This document shows, piece after piece, positions 1-11,739 of a stretch of 64,000 nucleotides of DNA (the first letter of the stretch is position 1; every line of letters begins with the position of its first letter). The notes under the pieces are model-generated. The model worked only from the letters and a program-made list of their open reading frames with translations, had not been told where the DNA came from and ran no database searches. A program made the position numbers and the translations under genes. The DNA lies in NCBI GenBank assembly GCA_963969495.1, contig OZ018338.1:47537922-47601921 (forward strand). The letters are read 5' to 3'. Source of the stretch: Ceratothoa steindachneri. Its lineage: Eukaryota; Arthropoda; Malacostraca; Isopoda; Cymothoidae.

Positions 1-111
1 TCGAATACAAGACCAATGAAACAGTGCGACTCAACCATATCCAGGCGCACCCCATTAAGAAACAAATCTGGGTCGGGGTGAAGCCGTGGATGGCGGCAGA
101 AGTGCACCACC

Positions 112-1366
112 TTAGTCTTGGCCAAAGAAAACCGAAACCTGTGCGCTTCGGCTATAGCGAGAGACGCGGTTCAATGCCTGTTGGAGTCGACGCTCCAGAG
201 TTGGCATCTGGGCCGCGCCAAAAGAGATCGAAAGGTCGTCCACGTAGAGCGTAGCAAAAAAATCTTCCGGCCCCACCGAGGTGATGCCGTTGATGCTCAG
301 GGCAAAGAGTGTGAGACTGAGGACACTTCCCTGCGGGACACCCTCTTCCTGCTCCTTTGGACCGGAGAGGGATCCCTCCTCCCGGACGCGGAATTGACGA
401 TCTCGCAAAAATTCAGATATAAACATTGGGAGGCGTCCCCTCGCCCCCATCGTGTGGAGAGTCTCCATGATACCGTATCACCATGCCTTCATAGGCCTTC
501 TCCAGATCAGAAAACAGCGTGGCGTAGTGCTGTCTACGAAGGAAAGCCTCGCAGACGGCATTTTCCAGTCGGAGCAGAGCATCCGACGTGGAGTGGAACT
601 TACGGAAGCCGCACTGTGCAGAAGACAGATGGCCTCCGTTGTGTAGGAAATAGGCTAATCTAACATATACCAATTTCTCCATCAACTTGCACACACAAGA
701 GGTTAGAGAGATTGGGCCAAAAACGGTCGGAGTAGAGTGATCTCTCCCTAGCTTGCGAAAGGCGAGCACAGTAGCGATTCGCCAGGAGTCTGGGAAAAGA
801 CCTTCCACCCAGATTGTGTTGAACAAATCTAAGAGAAAGGCCATGCCTCGCTTACCCAGGTGTCGAAGCATGGCGTACGGGATATCGTCTGGACCATGGG
901 CGGTGTCCGCGAACGAAGCGAGAGCGAAACGCAACTCACTCACAATAAACTTGTCGTTGAAGGGTTCTCCGTCTCTGGAGGTAAAGTCCAGCCGGCGGCC
1001 TTCCGCGACATCACGACGTGCAGTAAATTCAGGCGGAGCAGCATCAGGGCTAGAGAATGCGGAAAAAGCAGTCGCTAAGGATTCTGCCACGGACGCAGGG
1101 TCCGAGATTGCAGGCCCATTCTCCTGGAGAACGGGAGGGGGGTCCTGCGAGAACTTGCCCTGAATCCTTTTGACTCGCTTCCACATTTCAGCTAAAGGGG
1201 TCTTCCCGTTAAGTGAAGAAACGTATGCCGCCAAGAAGAGCGCGGGCGTGCTTCCAAATATACCGGAACTTGGCCATAGCCCGACGAAATTCAGCGACAT
1301 TGAAATCGTTCGGGCGGCGCTAATAGCGCATCTAGGCATAACACTTCTGTTTGAGGGCCGTCTCAC
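112..1366 (-). pseudogene. A1 ORF2, linker and reverse transcriptase part (broken)
   Basis: Reverse transcriptase part of ORF2 in two frames (1366-413, then 468-112). Visible RT blocks include SLTSCVCKLMEKL, the motif A region DLEKAYE, motif B EGVPQGSVLS and motif C YVDDL. Compared with A6, the motif A region reads LFSDLEKAYEG and then shifts frame near position 455-470, and another shift follows YVDDL near 150 (SRYSRSAQ instead of SRYAEAHR). The enzyme would prime reverse transcription at a nicked target site, but this copy cannot make a whole protein. RNase H would lie left of the window. Confidence 0.85.
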
Positions 1367-2342
1367 ACTCGGCCGACCACCATGGGAGTGGTCGGCGTGC
1401 GAAACCCATAGACGTCCTAGGAATAGTAGTCAGGCCCACGGCGATGAGGTTGCCGGAGGAGAACTCAACGGCCTCATCTATCGACCTAAACTCCTCGACT
1501 GAGCAAGAGAATTGAGTTATTTCCTGAAATGCAGGCCACCGCGCCTGCACCGAGCACCACCGAGGTGGTCTCTCAGGCGGCAGTTGCCCTGAAAATGATA
1601 TTTGAATGGGAAAGTGATCACTACCATGGAGGTCATCGACCACCTCCCAATCAAAATCAGGCTGTGCATCTGAGGAGCACAAAGATAGGTCGAGGCAAGA
1701 AAATGAAGCGGTTCTCGGACAGTGATGCGTAAACTCATCCACGTTTAGGACACCCATCTCAAGCTCTTCGATCAGATCGGCAAGGACTTGTCCCCTGGGA
1801 TTTATGGAGTAATCTCCCCAGAGAGGATGCCTGCCGTTCAGATCTCCAAGCAAGAGATAGGGCCTCGGCAACCGTGCCACGACGCGGTGGAAGTCCCCCG
1901 CGTCGAAGTGAGCTGACAGTGGGAAGTACGCAGAAATGATAGTATACCTCCTATCCAGGTGCAGCTGCACAGCCACTGCCTGAAAGGAAGTATCTAAAGA
2001 GAAAGGAAGAACGGAGACATCATGCCAGGTGTAAACCACGCATCCCCCAGCCCGCCCATCCCGCGGTGGTGGGGTCGCAAGACCCTTATACCCCGGAAGG
2101 GCGGGCAGGGGGCACGCGCCTAGCATGGTCTCCTTCAAAACGATAGCTGATGGGGAACGGAATGAGACGAGCCTCCTCAACTCCTCCCAATTGGCCCGGA
2201 GTCCACGGCAATTCCATTGAAGGAATATGCCCTCCAGGCCTAGCTCAGAGGAGACGCGGGGGCCCTCCTCGAACTGAAGACCCTCACGGGAATAGCCGAA
2301 CGCTTCCCGGGGGCAAAACCCTGGGCGCTGTTGGCCGGACAA
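1332..2342 (-). pseudogene. A1 ORF2, APE-type endonuclease part (broken)
   Basis: Starts with MSGQQRPGF, the start shared with A3 and A4. Endonuclease motifs are QWNCRGLRANW (first Asn), KETML (catalytic Glu, normally in QETML), GDLNGRHPLWG and GSDHFPI (Asp-His pair), so the apurinic-endonuclease-like fold of I-group ORF2 is recognisable. The frame is lost after ETALKQKCYA near 1335, at the start of the linker to the RT. The protein would nick the chromosomal target to start target-primed reverse transcription. Confidence 0.85.
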
Positions 2343-2346
2343 AGCG

Positions 2347-3690
2347 CTAAAGGCGCTGTCGCCTTCGAGGACTTATTGGGGGAGGTTGGGCTCGCCATGC
2401 GAGTCTTTTCCTCCCTCCGCCTCGAAACCTTAGGCGGGCGTTGCGGCTTTGGAGGCGAGGGGCCCTCTTTTCAAGAAACCACCGTCTCCGAGCCATTCGC
2501 TCCACCTCGGGGCATGGGCAAAGGGCCGAAGCTCCTTTGTTGCTGTGCTCCTTTCGGGGAACAGCTCTAGGAACCCCGGAAGATGGCCTAGCGACCATCT
2601 TCAGGGGTGTTGCCTCCTGTGAGTCTAACGACTCTGTGAAGGCGCGTGGCCGTTTTACCTTGCGGGAAACGGTCACGCTGGGGGAAGAGGGGGGAAGCCC
2701 TGGTTTTAGCCGGGGCAAGGTATGAACCCTTTTTGCCGCCAGCTTTACCAGAGGAGCGCCCGGGTTAGGTAGAGCTGCAGAAGGGCTCCGAATGGGCGCG
2801 GAAACAACTCTGCTCGTTGGCCTAGATGGGCTAGGAGCAGAGGGTGCCTTTCTAACTACTGAGGCATATGACGTCCCAGGCAGAGCCGGGCGCGCAAGGA
2901 CCAAGTCCTTTGCCTCGCGGAATGAGAGTCGATCCTGGCCTTGAACGGCCAGGAGATATGAACCACATTGCTTGGAAGAAGCGGGGTGCGGCTCTCCGCA
3001 ATTGACACACTTGGCCACACACGATTTGTACTTATCGTGTGCGACCTTGAAGCAATTTACACAGACTTCGAGTGACCCCGACTTTGCACGTCTACATGAG
3101 CGATTCGTATGGCCGAAGCGGTGACAGTAATAGCACCGCCGCGGCAGTGGCACGAATGCCTTCACGCGGTAGCGGTACCAACCGGCACGCACCGACTCAG
3201 GGAGCTTGTCACAGTCGAACGTGACGAAGAGTGTAGGGGTGGGTCTCGAGGCCCCTCCCTGTTTTCTCATTACACGTTTGACCTTGACCGCCCCATGGTC
3301 GGTCAGCTCTAGGGTGATGTCCTTAATGGAGTAGTCAACGAGTTCCCTCGCATAAACTACTCCTTTCACAAAGTTCATGGTAGAGTGCGGCGTCACACTC
3401 ACCGGGGTGCCATGAAGTGTCCGAAGAGCACTTATCTTGGCCGCCTCGGTGGGATTCGCCGCATTCGCCAGAAGGCTCCCGTCCGAGAAACGAGTCACCT
3501 TCGGCTCTCTACCAATTGCGCTAGCTAATCCTCTCCTCTGATGGATCATGTTGCCCTTGGACAACATGGTGCCATCAGTGGAGCGAATAACGAGAAAGCT
3601 TTTGAAACCAGCGGGCTCGAAAACGCCAGGTAACCTCTGAATCAGGGGCCCCGATGTCATCGAGGCTCCGCCCTGTGCCCTTTTTGTCTT
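2347..3690 (-). pseudogene. A1 ORF1 (Gag-like zinc-knuckle protein), 5'-truncated
   Basis: Homologous to the C-terminal two thirds of ORF1 in A3 and A4. The element sequence begins at LLTKTKRAQGGAS; the residues in front of it in this frame come from A2 RT sequence read out of frame. Three zinc knuckles are present: CYYCHRFGHTNRSC (C-x2-C-x4-H-x4-C), CVNCFKVAHDKYKSC and CVNCGEPHPASSKQC. Such proteins bind element RNA in the ribonucleoprotein particle. The end of the frame diverges from A3 and A4 (near 2470), so the usual ORF1 stop is replaced. Confidence 0.8.
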
Positions 3691-3695
3691 TGTCA

Positions 3696-5342
3696 AGAGG
3701 TTAGAGAGATTGGGCGGAAACCGGTCGCAGTAGAGTGATCTCTCCATGGTTTGCGAAAGGAGAGCACAGTAGCGATTCGCCAGTAGTCTGGGAGAAGACC
3801 TTCCACCCAGATCCTGTTGAACAAACCTAACAGAAAGGCCATGCCTCGCTCACCCAGGTATCGAATCATGGCGTACGGGACATCGTCCGGACCATGGGCG
3901 GTGTCTGCGCACGAAGCGAGGGCGGAGCGCAACTTACTCACAGTAAACTTGTCGTTGAAGGGTTCTCCGCCTCCAGGGGTAAAGTCCAGCCGGCGGCCTT
4001 CCGCGACATCACGACGTGCATTGAATGCTGGCGGAGCAGCATCACGGCTAGAGAATGCGGAAAAAGCGGTCGCTAAGGATTCCGCCACGGACGCGGGGTC
4101 CGAGATTACGGTCCCATTCTCCTGGAGAACGGGAGGGGGGTCCTGCGAGAACTTGCCCCGAATATTTTTGACTCGCTTCCACACCTCAGCTGAAGGGGTC
4201 TTCCCGTTAAGTGAAGACACGTATGCCCACCAAGAACAGTAGTGGGCGTGCATCGAAATATACCGGAACCTAGCCCTAGCCCGACGAAATTCAGCGACAG
4301 TGAAATTGTTCGGGCGGCGCTTATAGCGCATGTAGGCATAACGCTTCTGTTTGAGGGCCGTCTCACACTCGGCCGACCACCATGGGAGTGGTCGGCGAGC
4401 AAAACGGCCAGACGTCCTAGGAATAGTAGTCAGGCCCACGGCGATGAGGTTCCTGGAGAAGAACTCAACGGCCTCATCTACCGACCTAAACTCCTCGACT
4501 GAGATAGAGAATTCAGTCATTTCCTGAAATGTAGGCTACCGCGCCCGCGCCAAGCACCACCGAGGTGGTCTCTCAGGTGGCAGTTGCCCTGAAAATGATA
4601 TTTGAATGGGAAAGTGATCACTACCATGGAGGTCATCGACCACCCCGCAATCAAAATCAGGCTGTGCATCCGAAGAGCACAAATATAGGTCAAGGCAAGA
4701 AAATGAAGCGGTTCTCGGACAGTGATGCGTAAACTCATCCACGTTTAGGACACCCATCTCAAGCTCTTCGATCAGATCGGCAAGGACTTGTCCCCTCGGA
4801 TTTATGGAGTAATCTCCCCAGAGAGGATGCCTGCCGTTCAGATCTCCAAGCAAGAGATAGGGCCTCGGTAACCGTGCCACGACGCGGCGGAAGTCCCCCG
4901 CGTCGAAGTGAGCTGACGGTGGAATGTACGCAGAAATGATAGTATACCTCCTATCCAGGTGCAGCTGCACAGCCACTGCCTGAAAGGAGGTATCTAAAGA
5001 GAAAGGAAGAGCGGAGACATCATGCCGGGTGTAAAATGCGCATCCCCCAGCCCGGCCATCGTGCGGTGGTGGGGTCGCAAGACCCTTATACCCCGGGCGG
5101 GCAGGGAGGGGTCACGCACCTAGCATGGTCTCCTGCAAAAAAATAACTAACGGGGAACGGGATGAGACGAGCCTCCGCAGCTCCTCCCAGTTGGCCCGGA
5201 GTCCACGGCAATTCCATTGAAGGAATATGCCCTCCAGGCCTAGCTCAGGGGAAACGCGGGGGCCCTCCTCGAATTGAAGACCCTCACGGGAATGGCTGTA
5301 CGCTTCCCGGGGGCAGAACCCCGGGCGCTGTTGGCCGGACAA
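3696..5342 (-). pseudogene. A2 ORF2 fragment (endonuclease to start of RT)
   Basis: Begins with MSGQQRPGF at 5342. The endonuclease is in at least two frames (5342-5112, then 4976-4536), with the motifs LQETML, GDLNGRHPLWG and GSDHFPI. The linker and first RT block follow in 4520-3696 (TGFRPISLTS). The RT catalytic core and RNase H are absent because the copy is cut at 3696. The break between the first two pieces lies in the region after the catalytic Glu (5050-5110), where the sequence is shortened compared with other copies. Confidence 0.85.
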
Positions 5343-7570
5343 AGCGCTGGAGGCGCTGTCGCCCTTAAGGACTCATTGGGGGAGGTTGGGCTCGCCATGC
5401 GACTCTTTTTCTCCCTCCGCCTCGAAACCTTAGGCGGGCGCTGTGGCTTCGGATGCCCTCTTTTCGAGGAACCACCGTCTCCGAGCCACTCGCTCCACCT
5501 CGGGGCGTGGGCGAAGGAGCCGAAGCTCCTTTGTTGCTGTCCTCCTTTCGGGGGACACCTTTAGGAACCCCGGAAGATGGCCTAGCGACCATCTTCAGGG
5601 GTGTTGCCTCCTGTGAGTCTAACGACTCTGTGGAGGCGCTTGGCCGTTTCGCCTTACGGGAAATGGTCACGCTGGGGGAAGAGGGGGGAGCCCTGGTTTT
5701 AACGGGGCTGAGGGTGAACCCATTTTGCCGCCAGCTCTACCAGGGGAGCGCCCCGGTGTAGTAGAGCCCGCAGAAGGGCTCCGAATGGGCGCGGAAACAA
5801 CCGTGCTCGTTGGCCTGGATGGGCCAGGAGCAGAGGGTGCCTTTCTAACTACTGAGGCATATGACGTCCCAGGCAGAGCCGGGCGCGCCAGGACCAAGTC
5901 CTTTGCCTGGCTTGAACAGCCAGGATTTCTTTCTCAAGGAGATATGCACCACATTGCTTCGAAGAAGCAGGGTGCGGCTCTCCGCAATTGACACACTTAG
6001 CCACACACGATTTGGACTTATCGTGTGCGACCTTGGAGCAATTTACACAGACTTCGGGTGACCCCGACTTTGCACGTCTACATGAGCGATTCATATGGCC
6101 GAAGCGGTGACAGTAATAGCACTGCCGCGGCAGTGGTACGAATGCCTTCACGCGGTAGCGGTCCCAACCGGCACGCACCGACTCAGGGAGCTTGTCACAG
6201 TCGAACGTGACGAAGAGTGTAGGGGTGGGTCTCAAGCCCCTCCCTGTTTTCTCATCACACGTTCGACCTTGACCGCCCCATGGTCGGCCAGCTCTAAGAT
6301 GATGTCCTCAATCGAGTAGTCAACGAGTTCCCTCGCATAAACTACTCCTTTCACAAAGTTCATGGTAGAGTGCGGCGTCACACTCACCGGGGTGCCATGA
6401 AGTGTCCGAAGAGCACTAATCTTGGCCGCCTCGGCTGGATTCGCCGCATTCACCAGAAGGCTCCCGTCCGAGAAACGGGTTACCTTCGGCTCTCTACCAA
6501 TTGGACTAGCTAATCCATTCCTCTGATGGATCATGTTGCCCTTGGACAACATGCTGCCATCAGTGGAGCGAAGAACGAGGAAGCGTTTGAAGCCAGCGGG
6601 CTCGAAAACGCCAGGTAACCTCTGAATCAGGGGCCCCGATGTCATCGAGGCTCCGCCCTGTGCACTCTTGTATAAGTCTTCTTTTTCAGGGGCTGGGCAA
6701 CCGGGGGGGGCAGTGGGGGCGGATGTGCCGATCTTAGCTTGGTCGCTTGCCAGAGTGGCAGCAGACCCATCCGTCCCTTCAGCCCCAGCGGATGGAGAGG
6801 AGCCCCGAGTCTTTTTTGTCTTTTTAGTGTTTTTCCTTTTCTTTTTCGGAAAGGAGGGCGGGGAATGAACCCGCTTCTCACCTCCGCCGGAAGAAGCCCC
6901 CAGGCCAGATGGCCTGGCCTCAGCCAGGTCATTCTCTGAAATGGAGAAGGTCCTGGTAGTCGTGGGGGCACCGGTCGGCGGAGATCCCTCCTCTCCTTGT
7001 ACTGCTTCAGGAAAACCACAGCCGTTTGAGGAGGACCTTGCATCGGGGCGGATTTGGGTTCGGTGCTTGGCGCCGAGCCCGAATTCCCCCCCATGGAAGG
7101 CCCTACCGTCTGAGGCTGGGTTTCCTCAAGGACCATGTCTATCTTAGGGGGAGCGTCCAGTTTTCCATCCCCCCCAAGACATCGCAGGTCCCGTTGGCAG
7201 TATCGTCACTAGTCTTCTTTGGGGAGGCATGGGCCTTGACCCTGGCAAGGTTTAGTATTCTTGCCAGCAGGTCTTTTGAGGGAAGCGACTGAAGAGGCCT
7301 GGCTTCCCTCTCCCCCCTAAGGGGGTTTGCCCTACCGAGCCGCTTCGATGTGGAGCGGCTGGCTAAGGGCTGCCTGCTGGCTTTCTTGGCAGTCCCCTTG
7401 GAAAGAACAGAGGGGACTGCCGCTGGTAAAAGGGAGGCGCCCGAAAGCACCTCCAGAGAAGGGGGTGAGGGGGAGTCCCCTACACCCGTAAGCGAAGGAG
7501 AGGAGTAAACTCCTCTCCGGTTAGAGATATATTGAGGGTCCCTTGAGCAAGCACAGGGGGGGACCTCCAT
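5240..7570 (-). pseudogene. A2 ORF1 (Gag-like zinc-knuckle protein), frameshifted
   Basis: Starts at MEVPPC (7570), equivalent to MEVPLP in A3 and MEVPPP in A4, and would end at the TAG at 5240-5242. The start is 103 nt frame-overlapping with ORF2 in the same way as the other copies. Pieces: Pro/Ser-rich N-terminal part (7570-7139), a Lys-rich stretch (KKRKGKTLKRQKR, near 6840), the central domain (SMTSGPLIQRLPGVFEPAGF onward, 6645-6232) and zinc knuckles (6235-5849; first one CYYCHRFGHMNRSC). The pieces are in different frames, so it is not functional. Confidence 0.8.
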
Positions 7571-7713
7571 TTTTTTGCTGGAGCTGCCCAAGGGCGGCTC
7601 CGTCGATGTTATAGGGGAAGTTGGGGGTTGGGTTTTTTTTTAAACTCATCATTGGGCATGGTGACCCTCTTTTTGACACGGGACGCAATCGCGCATCACC
7701 TCTCGCAGTAGCC

Positions 7714-7725
7714 CGCACTGCAAGA
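7714..7725. repeat. Target site duplication of A3, left copy
   Basis: CGCACTGCAAGA just outside the A3 poly(A) tract (T12 on the plus strand, 7726-7737). The right copy at 14609-14620 is CGCACTACAAGA, 11 of 12 identical. Other element A copies have the same 5' UTR sequence uninterrupted (for example 28936-28950), which proves the insertion point. Confidence 0.85.
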
Positions 7726-7905
7726 TTTTTTTTTTTTGATTAAGGGGCTATCTGGCGACTGCCGACTTAGGCATAAGTTGCCGTAAACAAACAGCCTAGT
7801 TCTAGCCTACTTCAAAAAAATTCAACAGGAAACAACAATAAAAAAAAAATAATAACAAAGCAATAAAAAAACGATAACAAAAACAACAACAACAATTAAA
7901 CCGGG

Positions 7906-10900
7906 TTAAATGAAAGAGAGAAGGCCGGCCTTCCCCAAAAAGTCAATAAGTCCACCAGTCATGGTGCACGCACTCGACCCGAGTACAAGGGACAGGCGGT
8001 AGCGAGCCCGCCCATCCCGGTACCGAGACAGGTATCGTGCGCGAAGATCACCCAGACTGGGACATTCGACAAGAATATGCCGAACAGTCTGGGGGACGAC
8101 GCAGTTGTTGCAATAGGGCGCATGTGAGCGCTCCATCAAGTAGCGATGCGTCACACGAGTGTGTCCGATTCGAAGACGACAGAAAGCGACCTGAAGCCGC
8201 CGTGGCATTGGGGGATAGGTCCATAAGAATAGTCGCGGCGCAATGGCACGTAACTTTAAGTTCCCTTCGACCGTCTCCCATCTTCTTTGCCAAGCAGTCC
8301 GAAGAGCTGCCCGTATTCCTGCCATGTAGTCGGTGTGAGGAAGAGCGAAACGCTGGTCCGGTCGCAGAGTCCTCGCGGACTCTTTGGCGCCCTCATCGGC
8401 GCGCTCATTCCCCGCAATTCCTACATGTCCAGGAACCCAGCAGAAGATAATCTCGACATCTGCCCGGCTCGCCAAAACCGTGGCGTCACGGATATCGCGA
8501 ACCAGGGGATGCGGAGATTCCAATGCCCCGAGAGCACTCAGGGCGCTTTGTGAGTCGCTATAGATCACAATCCGGTCTCCGAACCGGGCACGTCGCGTAA
8601 TCTCCCGTACCGAGTGGTGTATTGCCACCAGCTCGGCCGTGAAGACAGACGCAGCGCCTGGTAGAGCCCCGCTGACTTCAAACAGAGGGGATACGGCGTG
8701 GAAGCCGACCCCCTCTTGGGACTTGGAGCCATCCGTATACACTGGCACGGTTCCAGCGTGACACGATATGTGCTCCAAAAAGGTCGAACGCAATACTTCC
8801 GGTGCAGTACAAGCTTTGGGAGCAGAGGCGTGGCGACAAATATCCAAATGTGGTACCCTCCAGGGTGGCGTGCTGGGCAAAACCAGAGGCGCCACCGGCC
8901 CGAGAGCAATATCTACCTCTCGAAGGAGTTTCCTGGCCCTAAACCCAAAGGGCTTAGGGTATGACTGGCGTCTCTCGACGGCATAGGCACCATCGAGATC
9001 AGCTGCGGATGCAGTGAGAGCTGTTGGCGACTGAGTGAGGCACCGAGCTCGCGCGTACAGTCGAGTGATACACTGCACGCGGCGCAGAGTGAGTGGCATC
9101 TCCCCAGCATCGACCAACAGGCTCTTAATGGGGGAAGTGCGGAAGGCACCGGTCGCAAGGCGAAGGCCGGTGTGGTGGATCGAACCCACATTCCGCAATA
9201 AACGCTCGGCTGCGGATGCATAAAACTCGCATCCGTAGTCTAGCTTCGAATGGACAAAGGATCGATAAAAAAGTAAGGCAGTAGCCCTATCAGCGCCCCA
9301 AGCGCTGAACGTCACGGAACGGAGAATGTCCATGGCGCGGGTACAAGAGACCCTAAGGTTGCGAATATGAGCCTCCCAGGTGAGGCGTCGGTCGAATACA
9401 AGACCAAGGAAACGGTGCGACTCAACCACATCCAGGCGCACCCCATTAAGAAACAAATCTGGGTCGAGGTGAAGCCGTGGATAGCGGCAGAAGTGCACCA
9501 CCTTAGTCTTGGCCAAAGAAAACCGAAACCTGTGCGCTTCGGCATAGCGAGAGACGCGGTTAATGTTTGTTGGAGTCGACGCTCCAGGGTTGGCATCTGG
9601 GCCGCGCCAAAAAAAAACGAAAGGTCGTCCACGTAGAGCGTAGCGAGAACATCTTCCGGCAGCACCGAGGTGATGCCGTTGATGCTTAGGGCAAAGAGTG
9701 TGACACTGAGGAGACTTCCCTGCGGGACACCCTCTTCCTGCTCCTTTGGGCCGGAGAGGGCTCCCCCCACCCGTTCGCGGAATCGACGATCTCGCAAAAA
9801 TTCAGATATGAAAATTGGGAGGCGTCCCCTCGCCCCCATCGTGTAGAGAGTCTCTATGATACCGTATCGCCATGCGGTTTTATAGGCTTTCTCCAGATCG
9901 AAAAAAACGGTGGCGTAGTGCTGTCTACGAAGGAAAGCCTCGCAGACGGCATTTTCCAGTCGGAGCAGAGCATCCGACGTTGAGTGAAACTTGCGGAAGC
10001 CGCACTGTACGGAAGACAGATGGCCTCCGCTGTCCAGGAAAAAGGCTAATCTAACATTTACCAATTTCTCCATCAACTTGCAAACGCAAGAGGTTAGAGA
10101 GATTGGGCGGAAACCGGTCGCAGTAGAGTGATCTCTCCCTGGTTTGCGAAAGGCAAGCACAGTAGCGATTCGCCAGGAGTCTGGGAGAAGACCTTCCACC
10201 CAAATCCTGTTAAACAAATCTAACAGAAAGGCCATGCCTCGCTCACCTAGATGTCGAAGCATAGCGTACGGGACATCGTCCGGACCATGGGCGGTGTCCG
10301 CGCACGAAGCGAGAGCGGAACGCAACTCACTCACAGTAAACTTGTCGTTGAAGGGTTCTCCGCCTCTGGAGGTAAAGTCCAGCCGGCGGCCTTCCGCGAC
10401 ATCACGACGTGCATTGAATGCTGGTGGAGCAGCATCACGGCTAGAGAATGCAGGAAAAAGCGATCGCGAAGGATTCCGCCACGGACGCGGGGTACAAGAT
10501 TGCGTCCCATCCTCCTGGAGAACGGGAGAGGGGTCCTGCGAGTACTTGCCCCGAATCCTTTTGACTCGCTTTCACACCTCAGCTAAAGGGGTCTTCCCGT
10601 TAAGTAAAGACACGTATGCCCGCCAAGAAGAGCGCGGGCGTGCTTCCAAATATACCGTAACCTAGCCCTAGCCCGACGAAATTCAGCGACAGTGAAATTG
10701 TTCGGGCGGCGCTTATAGCGCATGTAGGCATAACGCTTCTGTTTGAGGGCCGTCTCACACTCGGCCGACCACCATGGGAGTGGTCGGCGTGCGAAACCCA
10801 TAGACGTCCTAGGAATAGTAGTCAGGCCCACGGCGATGAGGTTCCTGGAGAAGAACTCAATGGCTTCATCTACCGACCTAAACTCCTCGACTGAGATAGA

Positions 10901-11739
10901 GAATTCAGTCATTTCCTGAAATGCAGGCCACCGCGCCCGCGCCAAGCACCACCGAGGTGGTCTCTCAGGCGGCAGTTTCCCTGAAAATGATATTTGAATA
11001 TGAAAGTGATCACTACCATGAAGGTCATCGACCAACCCCCAATCAAAATCAGGCTGTGCATCTGAAGAGCACAAAGATAGGTCAAGGCAAGAAAATGAAG
11101 CGGTTCTCAGACAGTGATGCGTAAACTCATCCACGTTTAGGACACCCATCTCAAACTCTTCGATCAGTTGGGCAAGGACTTGTCCCCTGGGATTTATGGA
11201 GTAATCTCCCCAGAGAGGATGCCTGCCGTTCAGATCTCCAAGCAAGAGATAGGGCCTCGGCAACCGCGCCACGACGCAGCGGAAGTTTCCCGCGTCGAAG
11301 TGAGCTGACGGTGGAATGTACGCAGAAATGATAGTATACCTCCTATCCAGGTGCAGCTGCACAGCCACTGCCTGAAAGAAGGTATCTAAAGAGAAAGGAA
11401 GAACGGAGACATCATGCCGGGTGTAAACCGCGCATCCCCCAGCTCGGCCATCTGGCGGTGGTGGGGTCGCAAGACCCTTGTACCCGGGGAGGGCGGGCAG
11501 GGGGCACGCGCCTAGCATGGTCTCCTGCAGAAAAACAGCTAATGGGGAACGGAACGGGACGAGACGAGCCTCCGCAGCTCCTCCCAGTTGGCCCGGAGTC
11601 CACGGCAATTCCATTGAAGGAATATGCCCTCCAGGCCTAGCTCGGAGGAGACGCGTGGGCCCTCCTCGAACTGAAGACCCTCACGGGAATGGCCGTACGC
11701 TTCCCGGGGGCAGAACCCCGGGCGCTGTTGGCCGGACAA
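7906..11739 (-). pseudogene. A3 ORF2 (EN-RT-RNase H polyprotein), frameshifted
   Basis: All domains are present in order but in four frames: start and EN N-terminus (11739-11539, MSGQQRPGF), rest of EN and linker (11614-10583; LQETML, GDLNGRHPLWG, GSDHFHI), RT (10334-9312; FFDLEKAYK, GVPQGSLLS, YVDDLSF) and RT thumb plus RNase H (9516-7906; VYTDGSKS, ELVAIHHS, IYSDSQSA, VPGHVGIAGNERADEG). A C-terminal CNNCVVPQTVRHILVEC matches C-x2-C-x7-H-x4-C. The frame losses include an 11 bp-scale change near 11550 and one near 9600, so this copy is inactive although little diverged from A6. Confidence 0.88.

Larger units (their letters stand above)
1..3695 (-). mobile_element. Element A copy A1 (I-group-like non-LTR retrotransposon), partial
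   Basis: Minus-strand copy of the dominant family. It starts in the middle of ORF1 at about 3695 and runs through ORF1, the EN and RT parts of ORF2 and off the left edge of the window, so its 3' end is not visible. Its high-coordinate edge is joined directly to the RT region of copy A2, with only a CA dinucleotide shared at the junction (3694-3695). This fits a 5'-truncated copy inserted in A2, or an ectopic recombination product. Both ORFs carry frameshifts. Confidence 0.9.
3696..7725 (-). mobile_element. Element A copy A2, main part (5' UTR end, ORF1, ORF2 up to the RT)
   Basis: Minus-strand copy with ORF1 and the first half of ORF2. It stops within the RT at ..GFRPISLTS and is joined there to the middle of ORF1 of A1. 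At the other end its 5' UTR is cut at 7725 by the full-length insertion A3; the missing 5' end of A2 resumes at 14609. It shares with A3 the reading STATGF in the RT, where A4, A5-type and A6 copies have STPT, so A2 and A3 are probably close relatives. Confidence 0.9.
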
